DNA of 64,000 nucleotides from positions 4,623,501 through 4,687,500 of the forward strand of contig NZ_JARUBJ010000002.1 of NCBI RefSeq assembly GCF_029626145.1. Reading direction: 5' to 3'. The DNA comes from Micromonospora sp. WMMD961. GTDB lineage: Bacteria; Actinomycetota; Actinomycetes; Mycobacteriales; Micromonosporaceae. Shown piece after piece: positions 51,248 through 60,900 of this stretch (position 1 is the first letter of the stretch; each line of letters starts with the position of its first letter). The position numbers and the translations under genes are program-made. Under the pieces are notes generated by a model. The model ran no database searches and had not been told where the DNA came from. It saw only the letters and a list, made by a program, of their open reading frames with translations.

Positions 51248-53374
51248 TCACCGCGTCGCCTCGCTCGGGAGCTGGTGGCGGCGGATCAACCGCTGACCGA
51301 TGAAGGTCCGCCAGACCCGGTCGGCGACAGTCGGTTCGACGATCCAGAGTCGCCGCTGCGCGTCGGCGAGGGTGAGCGGCGCGGTGAAGAGATCCAGGAA
51401 CAGTCGGCTGCTGCGGTTGAGCGCGAACACCAGGCCGTCGGCCCGGCGGAACAGGTGCCGGTCCGCCGGCAGCTCGCCGGGCGAGCCGTCCTGCTCGTCG
51501 GAACGGATCCGCCGGTACGCCTCCCAGACCTGCTCGTCGTCGCGGTCCACGAAAGTGCCGTTGGCGAGGAACTGGGTCTGGTCGTCGGTGTCGTGCCGGA
51601 CCCGGTCATGGGCGAGCACGCCGCGCACCGCCGTGCCGTAGCGGTCGTGGTAGAAGAACGTGTGCGGGGTGTCGGTGCTGCCCAGCCACGGGCGGTGGAA
51701 GTGCCCGGGGTTGAGGTCGGCCTTGGCCTGGGCGATCTCGGCCTGCGCCGCCTCGGTCACCGGCTCGTCGTACTGCAGCATCCGGACGATGTCCGAGCCC
51801 TCCACCGGTCGCACGTTGGTGATGCCGAACCGCTCCGGCTCCTTGGCGACGATCGCGCCCGGGGTCAGCATGAAGTCGCCGAGCCCGCCGAGGGTCCACA
51901 GATCCGGGTTGTCGCGCAGGAACGTGATGCTGTCCAGCGCCTCCTCGCGGGTCTCGGTGGGAAAACCGGTGAAGCCCATCATCTGTACGCCGATGTTGGC
52001 CTTGGTCATCGCGGTCATGGTGCGGCGTACCTGCTCCGGCTTGGTGCCCTTGTCGATCAGGTCGAGGATGCGCTGGTTCCCGGACTCGAAGCCGACCGAG
52101 ATGGCCACGCAGCCGCTGCGGCGCAACAGCTCGCACCGCTCGTCGGACCAGTACTTCTCCAACCGGATCTCGGCGCCCCAGCGGAAGTCCAGACCCTGCT
52201 CGACGGCCCGCTCGGCGAAGCGCAGGATGGTCGCGGGAGCGAGCACGTCCACCGAGAAGTAGATGAACTTGGCGAACTTCGACAGTTCGGTGACGTCCGC
52301 GATCATCGTGTCCACGGTGTCCTGCCGCCACGGGCTGGTGGGTCCGTCGGTGTTCAGGCCGTAGTCGCAGAACGTGCACTTGTTCCAGTAGCAACCCCGG
52401 GTCGGCGAGTAGTAGACGAACCTCTCCGGGCTGAGGTAGAGATCCCAGGGCAGGCCGGAGAAGTCCGGGACCGGCACCTGCGCCAGGCGTTCGTAGCGCA
52501 GGGGCAGCTGACGCTGGCGGCCGTACTTCGGGTGCAGGCGGACGTTGGGGTGCCCGGCCGGCAGGGTGCCGGTCGCCACCGCGTCCAGGATCTCCGTGTA
52601 CGCGCTCTCCCCCTCGCCGACCACTATCGCGTCGAAGTCCGCCAGCACCTGGAAGACGTACTCCGGTTTGCTGGCGCACTTCCAGACGTCGGAGATCTCG
52701 GTGCCGCCGGCGATGAGGAAGACGTCCGGGCACGCTCTGCGGACGAGTCGGGCGATCCAGAGCGCGAACGGCAGTTGCCACTGGTAGGTGGCACTGATCC
52801 CGATCACCTGGTTACCGCCGGCGGCGAGTCGCGGAATCAGCACGTCCTCGTAGTACGGCTGGAAGGGCCGGTTGAGCCGCCCGAGCAGCGTCTCGTCGGT
52901 CAGCGCGGCCACCGAGCCGATCGAGATCATCGGCGGCGGGTGCAGCCGGAAGCCGGCGTGGAACTGCCCGGGGAAACCGACCGCGCCGAGCGTGTCCATC
53001 CAGGAGATGACGCCCTCTACGGCGTCCTGGTAGTGCCGGTAGTCGTAGAACAGGGTGGGATCCTGCAACACCCCGATCGACCGGCGCAACCGTTCCGGAT
53101 CGGGTTCGGGCAGGTTGAGCAGGTTCGCCCGGGCCATCAGCGCGTCCGGGCCGCTGAGGTCGTCGACCGAGAGCCGGGACAACTCCCGCTGCAGCCACTC
53201 GTACGCGGCCGGCGTGTACGAGTGGTGGAACGCCTCGATGTTGGCGTCGATGATCTCCGCCGGTCGGTGCCCCTGCGCCCGGGCGTACGAGTCGAGGTAG
53301 TTCAGGGAGTGGTATCCCGAGGTGGGATCGGTCAACGGAGGGTAGATCAGTGCCGCCTTGACGGTGCCGCTCAT
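51248..53374 (-). CDS. B12-binding-domain radical SAM enzyme of the RiPP cluster
   Basis: 708 residues. The N terminus (AALIYPPLTDPTSGYHSLNY) and the central part with IAGGTEISDVWKCASKPEYV resemble the cobalamin-binding Rossmann domain. The radical SAM cluster motif is RGCYWNKCTFCDYGLN, a Cys-x4-Cys-x2-Cys spacing. SAM-binding strands follow (FRWGAEIRLEKYW, AISVGFESGNQRILDLIDKG). The C-terminal 200 residues are family-specific. Such enzymes methylate unactivated carbons or rearrange peptides. The gene ends the precursor-YcaO-TfuA operon, ten bases after TfuA, so it likely modifies the same peptides. Confidence 0.85.
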   Translation of the reverse strand: MSGTVKAALIYPPLTDPTSGYHSLNYLDSYARAQGHRPAEIIDANIEAFHHSYTPAAYEWLQRELSRLSVDDLSGPDALMARANLLNLPEPDPERLRRSIGVLQDPTLFYDYRHYQDAVEGVISWMDTLGAVGFPGQFHAGFRLHPPPMISIGSVAALTDETLLGRLNRPFQPYYEDVLIPRLAAGGNQVIGISATYQWQLPFALWIARLVRRACPDVFLIAGGTEISDVWKCASKPEYVFQVLADFDAIVVGEGESAYTEILDAVATGTLPAGHPNVRLHPKYGRQRQLPLRYERLAQVPVPDFSGLPWDLYLSPERFVYYSPTRGCYWNKCTFCDYGLNTDGPTSPWRQDTVDTMIADVTELSKFAKFIYFSVDVLAPATILRFAERAVEQGLDFRWGAEIRLEKYWSDERCELLRRSGCVAISVGFESGNQRILDLIDKGTKPEQVRRTMTAMTKANIGVQMMGFTGFPTETREEALDSITFLRDNPDLWTLGGLGDFMLTPGAIVAKEPERFGITNVRPVEGSDIVRMLQYDEPVTEAAQAEIAQAKADLNPGHFHRPWLGSTDTPHTFFYHDRYGTAVRGVLAHDRVRHDTDDQTQFLANGTFVDRDDEQVWEAYRRIRSDEQDGSPGELPADRHLFRRADGLVFALNRSSRLFLDLFTAPLTLADAQRRLWIVEPTVADRVWRTFIGQRLIRRHQLPSEATR

Positions 53375-53384
53375 CGATTCCTCC

Positions 53385-54782
53385 TCAGCCGACCCGGGCC
53401 GCTGAACCGGCCAGGGTGTCCTCCGGCGCGGGCTGCGCCACGTCCGGCAGCCGCCCAGCGCCGAACGCCTTGACGTACGCGACCAGTGGTTCGGCGGCGT
53501 ACCGGAACGCCATCAGGTCGACGAAACCCCGGTCCCATGCCGCCGCTTCGAGCCCGTCGGTGTCGCAGCCCCACAGCGCGGCGAAGCACGCGTCGACGAC
53601 CTCGGTCCGGAAGTGCAGCCGACCACCCGGGCGACGGTGCCCGGTCGTACGCGGGACGAGGGTTTCGTTCAGCGACGCGGCGGTGGCCGCCACCTGCCGT
53701 GCCGCGGCGAGCAGCGCCGGGGTGCGCAGCGGCGCCGCGACCATCCACAGCGCCAGGCTGCGGTGCGGCGTGGTGCCGAACGCCCGCACCAACACCCGCA
53801 GCACCGCCTCGCGGTCGTCGAGGCTCCGCTCCCGGTCGGTGAGCCAGTCGTGCCCGCTCGGCAGTACGCTGCCCAGTCCTCGGCCGCGGGCCACCTCGTA
53901 GGCGCGCTCCTCGGCGGCCGGGTCGGCGATGTCGACACCGGCCAGCCCGGCCAGTACCCCCCGTCGGTGCCAGGCCGGCTCCTCGGGGTGCAGCAGCATC
54001 AGCACCGCGGCGGCCTCCCGGTCGCTGACCCAGTGCCCACCGGTCGACTCCCCCGCGAACCGGGACCGCCAACTGTCGAGAAAGCGGGTGTGCAGGTTGT
54101 CGATCGATTGATCACCGGGGTGCGCGGGACACAGCTCGGGGGCGTCGTCCGCCGCCATCGACAGCAGCAGGCGCGCGTCGGCGCTCTTGGCGTCCCAGGG
54201 GTCGCGCCGGTGCCAGGTCACGAACCGGTCCACCACGGCAGCCAGCTCGGGTGGCACGGTGCGCTCCAACGCCCGGTAGGACCGCCGCCGGAAGGGCAGG
54301 TCCCGAGCGGCGTCCAGCAGCAGCACGGCCTCGGCGTCGCTCAGCACTCCGCCGGCGACGGCGCGGCGCAGCTGGACCCGGATGTTCACCAGCGGCTCAC
54401 TCAACGTGCGGTGCCCCTCCTCGGCGGGTCCGTGCACCACCGCCACCTCGTCGTCGCCGGTCACGACGCCGTCGCGGTAGAGCTGGAAGACCTCACCCAC
54501 GCCCCGCATCCCGAACGGCCACAACTCCGCGGCGCGCAACGCGCCCATGCTGGCGGCACCGGCCACGGTCACCCCACGGTCGAGCAGGTCGAGGATCTCC
54601 CGGTGGCGAACCGGCGGGTGTTGCAGGAAGAACCCGTCGACGACGAGGACCCGGTCGCCGGCGACGACGTCCAGGCGGAGCAGGTCACCGTGCGCGATGG
54701 GCGGCAGCACCACCGCGTCGGGCAGCAACCGGCCGACCTCGTCGATCGGCAGGCTCGGACCGATGAAGACGACGTCAGTCAC
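53385..54782 (-). CDS. tfuA: TfuA-like protein, thioamide-forming partner of YcaO
   Basis: 465 residues. The first 170 form the TfuA core (MTDVVFIGPSLP, VTVAGAASMGALRAAELWPF, DDEVAVVHGPAEEGHRTLSE). The remaining 290 residues are an alpha-helical extension of no recognised family. TfuA works with YcaO in thioamide installation, for example in methyl-CoM reductase and thioviridamide-type peptides. ATG 54782 overlaps the YcaO stop by eight bases, confirming translational coupling. No protease or oxygenase motif is seen in the extension. Confidence 0.85.
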   Translation of the reverse strand: MTDVVFIGPSLPIDEVGRLLPDAVVLPPIAHGDLLRLDVVAGDRVLVVDGFFLQHPPVRHREILDLLDRGVTVAGAASMGALRAAELWPFGMRGVGEVFQLYRDGVVTGDDEVAVVHGPAEEGHRTLSEPLVNIRVQLRRAVAGGVLSDAEAVLLLDAARDLPFRRRSYRALERTVPPELAAVVDRFVTWHRRDPWDAKSADARLLLSMAADDAPELCPAHPGDQSIDNLHTRFLDSWRSRFAGESTGGHWVSDREAAAVLMLLHPEEPAWHRRGVLAGLAGVDIADPAAEERAYEVARGRGLGSVLPSGHDWLTDRERSLDDREAVLRVLVRAFGTTPHRSLALWMVAAPLRTPALLAAARQVAATAASLNETLVPRTTGHRRPGGRLHFRTEVVDACFAALWGCDTDGLEAAAWDRGFVDLMAFRYAAEPLVAYVKAFGAGRLPDVAQPAPEDTLAGSAARVG

Positions 54783-55941
54783 GGGGCACTCCCGGTCGGG
54801 TACTCAGGGCCCGCTCGTCGAACATCCGCAGGCCGGGGGCGAACACCTTGCTCACCGCGATGCCGATGTCGTCGTGCGTCAGGTCGACGCTGAACGGCTC
54901 GACGCCGGTGATCCGCTGCACGCGGGACGCCAGCTCACGCAGCACCTCGGTCACGTCTCCGGCGGGCGGGAGGTCCCGGCGGACCGGTCGGACGGGCCGG
55001 TCGACGGTCGGGGGCGGCACCGGCGGCGCGCCGACGTCGTGGTACGCGGTGGCGTCGATGTCGTCGCGGGCTCCGGAGACCATGACCAGCCGTGACTGGG
55101 CGGCCTCCGACATGGCCCGACCGACGGCGATCTGCGGGTCCACGTGGCAGCCGAAGCCGCCGAAGGTGACCGGCAGGTCCGGAGACCAGATCGAGGCGGC
55201 GTAGCAGGGCACGCCGATCGCGTTGGTGATGTCGCAGACCTCCACCCAGCAGCCGGCCTGCAGCAGCGCGTCGTACACCGTCCGGGTCATCGCGTTGGTG
55301 GCGGTGCCCGGGTCGGCGTAGGTGCGCTCGGCCAACGGGGAGGTGCAGTACGGGGCGATGCAGTCGCGTTCGACGACCTCCAACAGGGCGTGCAGGCTGG
55401 CCTCGGCGAAGGTGTTGCCGGTGGCCAGCCCGTTGCTGCTCGGGGTGAACAGCGCGCGGTCCCAGCCCCTGCGGATGGTGAAGTCGAGTTCGATGGTGGC
55501 ACGCGGCACCAGGCACTGCGCACCGGTCACCAGCCCACGACCGGCCACCCAGTCGAGGTCGACGGCAGGGGTCAGGGGCGACCGCTCGGCCAGGTGCAGC
55601 CACCGCACGTCGTACGGCAGGTCGAGCGCCGCGGCCGGGGACCGGACGACGGTCCCCGGCCGGAGGTTCTCGGCGTGCCAGGACTCGATGCTCTCCATCA
55701 CCGCGCTGACCCGGGACTGCGTCGCCGTGGCACCGGTGCCGACGCTCACCGCCATGGTGGCGCCGACCGGCCGGTAGGCGACGTGCACCGGAAGGCCGAT
55801 CTCGTCGAGGCGGGTGATGTCGGCGACCCGGGTGATCCGGAACCGGTCGAGCATCCCACCGACCCGTTCCCAGGTCTGCTCCACGCTGGCCGTCCGGTAG
55901 GTGCCGGATCGGAAGGCGATGGTCTCGGTCGTGTCAGTCAT
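54775..55941 (-). CDS. ycaO: YcaO-family peptide-modifying ATPase
   Basis: 388 residues. The ATP-binding region reads SRVSAVMESIESWHAEN, matching S-x3-E-x2-E but with Ser where Arg is usual. The later block is EASLHALLEVVERDC. GGFGCHVDPQIAVGRAMSEA is the second core stretch. It lacks the C-terminal PxPxP of azole-forming YcaO proteins, and no E1/ThiF-like partner is encoded nearby. With TfuA downstream, backbone thioamidation of the cluster's peptides is the best-supported role. ATG 55941 has GGGAG upstream. Confidence 0.88.
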   Translation of the reverse strand: MTDTTETIAFRSGTYRTASVEQTWERVGGMLDRFRITRVADITRLDEIGLPVHVAYRPVGATMAVSVGTGATATQSRVSAVMESIESWHAENLRPGTVVRSPAAALDLPYDVRWLHLAERSPLTPAVDLDWVAGRGLVTGAQCLVPRATIELDFTIRRGWDRALFTPSSNGLATGNTFAEASLHALLEVVERDCIAPYCTSPLAERTYADPGTATNAMTRTVYDALLQAGCWVEVCDITNAIGVPCYAASIWSPDLPVTFGGFGCHVDPQIAVGRAMSEAAQSRLVMVSGARDDIDATAYHDVGAPPVPPPTVDRPVRPVRRDLPPAGDVTEVLRELASRVQRITGVEPFSVDLTHDDIGIAVSKVFAPGLRMFDERALSTRPGVPRD

Positions 55942-55967
55942 CGAGGCTCCCGGCGGTGGTGGGGAAC

Positions 55968-56342
55968 TCAGAGGATGAGGACAGCGATGATGTTGACGTT
56001 GTTGTCGGCGATCGGGGCCACGCCGCCGGCGACCGTCTCCAACTCGGCCTCGGTCAGCTCGTTGAGGTCGACCAGCGGCACCTCGGGCACGTGCAGGATG
56101 TGCAGGCCGGGCGTGCCGGCCCAGTCGGCGACGATCTGCTCCTTGGTGTAGAGCGTGGCGGGCTGGGCGCGGTCGACCTCGACGCGGGCACCGGGCTCGA
56201 CCGGCAGGCCGGCCGCCGTGGCGTACGCGGTCGGGTCGGCGAGGAGGCGTTGCAGTTCCTCGTCGCTGCGCCACACCGCGGTAACCAGCTCCGAATACTT
56301 GGTCACGAACCTCGCGCCGAATTCCTGTCCGTCGTTGCTCAT
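55968..56342 (-). CDS. NHLP-leader RiPP precursor A, hydrophobic core
   Basis: 124 residues. ATG 56342 follows GGAGAGG. The nitrile hydratase alpha-like leader covers residues 1-107: ELVTAVWRSDEELQRLLADP, VEVDRAQPATLYTKEQIV, then TEAELETVAGG. Cleavage after GG would release VAPIADNNVNIIAVLIL. This core has no Cys, Ser or Thr, so azoline or lanthionine chemistry is not possible; backbone thioamides or C-methyl groups are. It lies 26 bases upstream of ycaO, with its own promoter candidate in the gap to precursor B. Confidence 0.85.
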   Translation of the reverse strand: MSNDGQEFGARFVTKYSELVTAVWRSDEELQRLLADPTAYATAAGLPVEPGARVEVDRAQPATLYTKEQIVADWAGTPGLHILHVPEVPLVDLNELTEAELETVAGGVAPIADNNVNIIAVLIL

Positions 56343-56400
56343 CGTTTGGTCCTCTCCTGGGGAACGCTGCGGGGGTCGGGCGGTGATTTCTGTGTGGAGA

Positions 56401-56430
56401 ACGCTAAGAAGATCGAGGTTCGGCAATCAA
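56401..56430 (-). promoter_or_regulatory. Candidate promoter of precursor A
   Basis: TTGATT (56425-56430) and TAGCGT (56401-56406) on the minus strand are separated by 18 bases, close to sigma-A consensus. It starts about 55 bases before the precursor A gene and would let it be expressed apart from precursor B. Confidence 0.45.
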
Positions 56431-56491
56431 GCATTTCGTGTTACTGCCATCAGAATCTGCCGCATGGACCAACGGGCGGCAGACATCGGTG

Positions 56492-56854
56492 TCAGGTGCA
56501 GCAGCACGGGCAGCAGCAGGCGCAGCTGGAGTCCAGGCCGGCGACGACGCTGTCCAGCTCGTCCTCCGCCAGCTCCGCCTGGGCCACCGGCAGCAGCGAC
56601 GGCACGAAGAGCACGAAGGTGCCGGTGGCGGCTGCCGACTCCCACGACTCGACCTGCACCTCCAGGTCGGGGTCGGCGTCGGCGACGTCCCGGACCACCC
56701 GGACCTGCACGTCCTCGGGCAGCTCAAGTCCGTAGCCGGCGAGGAACCCACGCGGGTCCCGGTCGAGTGCCTGCTCCTTGACCGGGTCGGCCCAGACCTC
56801 GGCGACCAACCGGCTGTACGCGGCCACGAAGACCGCTCGATCGACAGGTGTCAC
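56492..56854 (-). CDS. NHLP-leader RiPP precursor B, Cys-rich core
   Basis: 120 residues. GTG 56854 has GGAG seven bases upstream. The leader resembles precursor A: YSRLVAEVWADPVKEQALDR, FLAGYGLELPEDVQVRVV, and AELAEDELDSVVAG. The predicted core is LDSSCACCCPCCCT, with seven Cys in nine positions. The core could carry thioamides, heterocycles or metal thiolates; its use of the same maturation enzymes as precursor A is inferred from position. It is the first gene of the divergent minus-strand operon. Confidence 0.85.
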   Translation of the reverse strand: MTPVDRAVFVAAYSRLVAEVWADPVKEQALDRDPRGFLAGYGLELPEDVQVRVVRDVADADPDLEVQVESWESAAATGTFVLFVPSLLPVAQAELAEDELDSVVAGLDSSCACCCPCCCT

Positions 56855-57040
56855 GCCCCTGCTCCCTTCGATGATCGGCCGCCGGCGCGGGGTTTCCGGG
56901 CCGCCGGTTTCGCTTCATCGTGGGCCACCGGCAGATCCGGTCTGCGCCGCGAGCGGGGATTTCATCGAATGTGGCCGCGAATAGGCCGCCCTGCGGCGAA
57001 AGCCGGGTAATTGGGAATCAGTGGCGTACGGCGGATTGCG

Positions 57041-57069
57041 ATTCTAGAGACTGTCATCACTGTGAACAA
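57041..57069 (-). promoter_or_regulatory. Candidate promoter of the precursor operon, with direct repeats in the spacer
   Basis: On the minus strand TTGTTC (57064-57069) and TAGAAT (57041-57046) are 17 bases apart. The spacer holds the direct repeat ACTGTCATCACTGT on the plus strand. This lies in the 337-base spacer between precursor B and the MerR gene. The leader mRNA would be about 175 bases. No other feature was found in this spacer. Confidence 0.5.
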
Positions 57070-57192
57070 GTAGTAATTCCTCGCCTGTTACCGATCCGGT
57101 GGCACACCTAGGCTGCGATCAACGGATCGCCCGTCCTGTCGGCGGTCCGACGGGGTGCCATGTTCCGCCACCGATTGCTGCCGGAGGCCACC

Positions 57193-57939
57193 GTGACCAT
57201 CGACGAGGTGACGACGACGCCCGGCGGCCCGGCCGGGTACAGCGTGGAGGAACTCGCCCGCAAGGTCGGGATGTCGCCTCGCAACATCCGCGCCCACCAG
57301 GCCCGGCGGCTACTGCCTCCACCGGTGCGGCACGGCCGGGCCGCCCTCTACGACGACTCCCACGTCCGTCGGCTGGACGCGATCCTCGCCCTGCAACGGC
57401 AGGGCTTCAACCTGGTCTCCATCGAGGCGATGCTCGGGGTCCGGGCGAGCGACGAGGCACCCGACGGACTGACCGCGATGCTGCAACGACTCACCGCCGA
57501 CCGTCCTGCGCTGGCCCACGCGCTGACCCGGCACGGAGTGATCGGACGGACCACCGACGGCTCCGTCCGCACCGTCCGGCCACGCCCGTTGCGCGCCGCG
57601 CTGGACCTGCATCGGGTACGGGTGGGCACGGTGCCGGCACTGCAGACCCTCAGCGAGGTGCTGGACAGCCTCCGGCCGGTCGCCGACGAGTTGGTCGCCG
57701 CCGTCACCGCCCGACTGCTGGCCCTCGCGCCGGAGCTGGTCCGCAGTGGCGCCGGCGCGTCCTGGGCCGACCTCGACCGCGAGACCCTGTTACTGAGCCA
57801 GGGTGTGGTCAACGTGCTCACCGAGGCGTTCCGGCTCGCTGCCGAGAACCAGGCGGAGACGCACGTGGCGGAGTTGCTGGAGAACCACCTCGACACGGAC
57901 GTGCACCTGGAGGACGGTTCGGTCATCGACAACGGCTGA
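57193..57939 (+). CDS. MerR-family regulator of the RiPP cluster
   Basis: 248 residues. GTG 57193 follows GGAGG. The winged helix is YSVEELARKVGMSPRNIRAH with QARRLLPPPVRHGRAALYDD and VRRLDAILALQRQGFNLVSI. The C-terminal 150 residues are a helical effector domain, longer than in metal-responsive MerR proteins, and have no cysteine set for metals. It is divergent from the precursor genes and convergent with the export genes, so it probably controls the precursor promoter. The ligand could be the mature peptide. Confidence 0.85.
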   Translation: MTIDEVTTTPGGPAGYSVEELARKVGMSPRNIRAHQARRLLPPPVRHGRAALYDDSHVRRLDAILALQRQGFNLVSIEAMLGVRASDEAPDGLTAMLQRLTADRPALAHALTRHGVIGRTTDGSVRTVRPRPLRAALDLHRVRVGTVPALQTLSEVLDSLRPVADELVAAVTARLLALAPELVRSGAGASWADLDRETLLLSQGVVNVLTEAFRLAAENQAETHVAELLENHLDTDVHLEDGSVIDNG

Positions 57940-57948
57940 CCGAGCCCC

Positions 57949-60900
57949 TCAGCTCGTCGCGGGCTGCCCGTCCGGCTGCCGGTTCTCCGCCACGGCGCCG
58001 GACCGGTCCGGCTCGGTCAACAGTTGTCGTCGCGCCAGCCGGCGGAACAGCCCTTCGGGTTGGTCGATCAACTCGTCGTAGCTGCCCCGCTGCACGATCC
58101 GCCCGCCGTCGAGGACGACGATGGTGTCCGCCGCGCGGACCGTGGACAGCCGGTGCGCGATGACCACCCGGGTCGCGGCCAGGGTGGCGGTGCTGCGGGT
58201 GACGACCTCCTGGGTCCGGTTGTCCAGGGCGCTGGTCGCCTCGTCGAGGAAGATGATCCGGGGCCGAGGAGCCAGCGCGCGGGCGATCAGCACCCGCTGG
58301 CGCTGCCCGACGGAGAGCGTCCCGCCACCGAAGGGCACCATCGTGCTCATCCCCATCGGTAGGGCCTCCAGATCGTCGGCGAGGCCGGCCATCCGCGCCG
58401 CCTCCCAGACCTGGTCCAGCGGGAAACTGCCCGCGCCACAGATGTTGTCCCGCACCGAGCCGGCGAAGAGCTGGCCGTCCTGCAGAACCACCCCGCACTG
58501 CCGGCGGACCGCGTGCACGTCGAGTTCGGAGAGGTCCTGGCCGTCGTAGAGGACGGCGCCCTGCTGCTGGCGTTCGAAACCGAGCAGCAGCCGCAGCAGT
58601 GTGGATTTCCCGCAGCCGCTCGGCCCGACGATGGCGACGAACTCCCCCGGACGGACGTGCAGGTCGATGTCGACGAGCACCGGCGGCTCGTCCGGCTGGT
58701 AGGCGAAGGTGACCCGGTGCAGCGCGATCTCGCCACGCAGCTCGCCCGGGTCCACCTTGTCCGGCCGCGCCTCGGGGTCGGCGCGCAGGATGTCGTTCAG
58801 GCTGCGCAGCCGGGGCACTGCCGCGATCACCTCGACCCCGGCCGACACCAGCACCAGCAGTGCGCCGAGCAGCATCGCGAAGCCGACGTTGAGGATGAAG
58901 AAGTCGGCCGGCGGGATCCGGCCGGCCAGCGGCCCCATCAGCACGGCGAACAGGACCAGTTGACCCGCGATCGGCAGCACGGTGGCGAAGGCGACCAGAC
59001 CCGCCTGGCTCTGCCGGACCCGTTGCAGCGCCGCCCGGGCCGCCGCGGCCACCTCCGACCAGCGGGCGTGGGCGCGGGCCTCGGCAGCCGCTAGCTTGAT
59101 CTTGACGATGCCACCGAGCAACTGGTTGGTCATCGCCGCCGCGCGGTGCTCCGCCGGCAGCGCGGACCGTTGCTGGCGCACGATCAACACGGCGAACCCG
59201 CCGAAGGTGAGCAGGGTGACGGCGACGATCCCCGCCCCCCACAGCCCGAGCACGGGTTCGACCACGAGGAGCATGCCGAGGGTCACCGCGACGGTCGCCG
59301 CCGCCGAGACGAGCTGTGGCAGCAACGCGCTCAGCGCCTCACCGACGAACGAGATTCCCAACATCGAATTGGCGATCTCACCGCTGCTGCGGCCGGTGAA
59401 GAACCGAGCCGGGAGGCGTAGGAGCCGATCCCAGATCGCCAACTGCGCGCCGGACTGCAACCGGCCGTCCAACCGCAGCAGCCGTAGGTTCTGCACCACA
59501 CCGACCAGCCCGGCGACCACCGCGGCGCTGAGCATCAGGGCGACGAAACCGACCAGGCCGTCCACCTCACCCTGCCGGGCCAACTGGCCGAGCACCTCGC
59601 CGGTGGTCAGCGGCACCCCCAGGCCGAGCAGCGCCACGCAGGCGGCGGCGAACAGCAGGCCCCGCACGTCGCGGCCCGCGCCGACGAGACCGGCCCGCAG
59701 CAGGTGACGCATCCGAGCGGTCTGCGGTAACGGCGCCTGCACCTGGGTCGCCTCGACGGCGAACGTCGCGGCCACGGTCGCGTTGATCGGACTGTACGCC
59801 CGGGTGTCCGGGTCGACCTGGTGGTAGCGACGTCGACGAAACACCAGCGGTGCCGCGACGGCATGCTCCGGGTCGTCGTCGGCCCGCCACCCCACCAGGG
59901 GCCCAAGGTCCCGCCGCCACCACAGGTCCGGTAGTCGCACCTCACGCAGGAACAGGCTGGACGCTCGGGCCACCGCGTGCACCGCGGCCCGGTCGCCCAG
60001 CACCGCGCGGCTGCGGTCGGCCGGCTCGTTGACCGGGCTGCCCATCCCCTCGGTGACCACCCGGACCACCGAGGCGGCCCGCCCGTACCGGTCGAAGCCG
60101 GCCTCGGTGTCCGGCATCGGAACCACGCCGCCCGCGCCGATCACCCCGATCGACCGGCGGGCCGCCGCGGCGAGCACCGCGGCGTCGACCTGCCGCCGCC
60201 GCTCCACGGCCCTCAGCAGGGCAGCGTCAGCCTCCTCGATCCGGCTCTCCACCATGCGCAGGAGCCGGGCCACGTGCTGGTCGACCGCCGACCGGAGCTG
60301 ACCGGCGACCAGCAGGTCCCAGCTGCCGTGGCTCTCCACCGCGCAGGCCGACTCGGCCACCACCCAGTCACGCTCGGCGATCAGCAGCAGTTCGTGTTCC
60401 CCCGACATCTCCACCGGGCCGCCGTCGTTGCGTCGTAGCTGTCCACCGGCGCTACGCAGCCACCAGGCACCGCCGGTGGAGGTGAGGGCACTCCCCTGCG
60501 CCAACGAGACGATCTCGCGCCCGCGCAGGGTGGACGCCTCCCGGGGCGCCTGCCCGTGGCGCAACGCGTCGGCGATGGTGACCAGCACCAGGTCCATCGC
60601 CGCGACCATCTCCGTCGCGGCGGCCCGCGCCCGCGGCGACGGTCCCTCGTCCGCCGGCCGGCCGAGCCGAACGTGCCGCTGCAGCAGGGACAGGTGTCGC
60701 TGGGACAGCCCCCGCAACTCCCCGCCGGGCAACGGCACCAGGATCAACTGCCACGCACCGAGCGCGGTGGATGTCGGCACCAGGCCACCCGCCGGCAGAC
60801 GGGCCACATGGTGGCGGCGTGACGGGCTCATCCCGGCGCGGCGCACCGCGAACAGGTCGGCCTCGCCGCCGGTCACCAGCCAGCCGGCCACCGGGCCGTT

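Noticed and set aside
51227..53473. Plus-strand frame of 748 codons opposite the radical SAM gene
   Set aside because: Antisense shadow. The minus strand has the Cys motif and family blocks and fits the operon.
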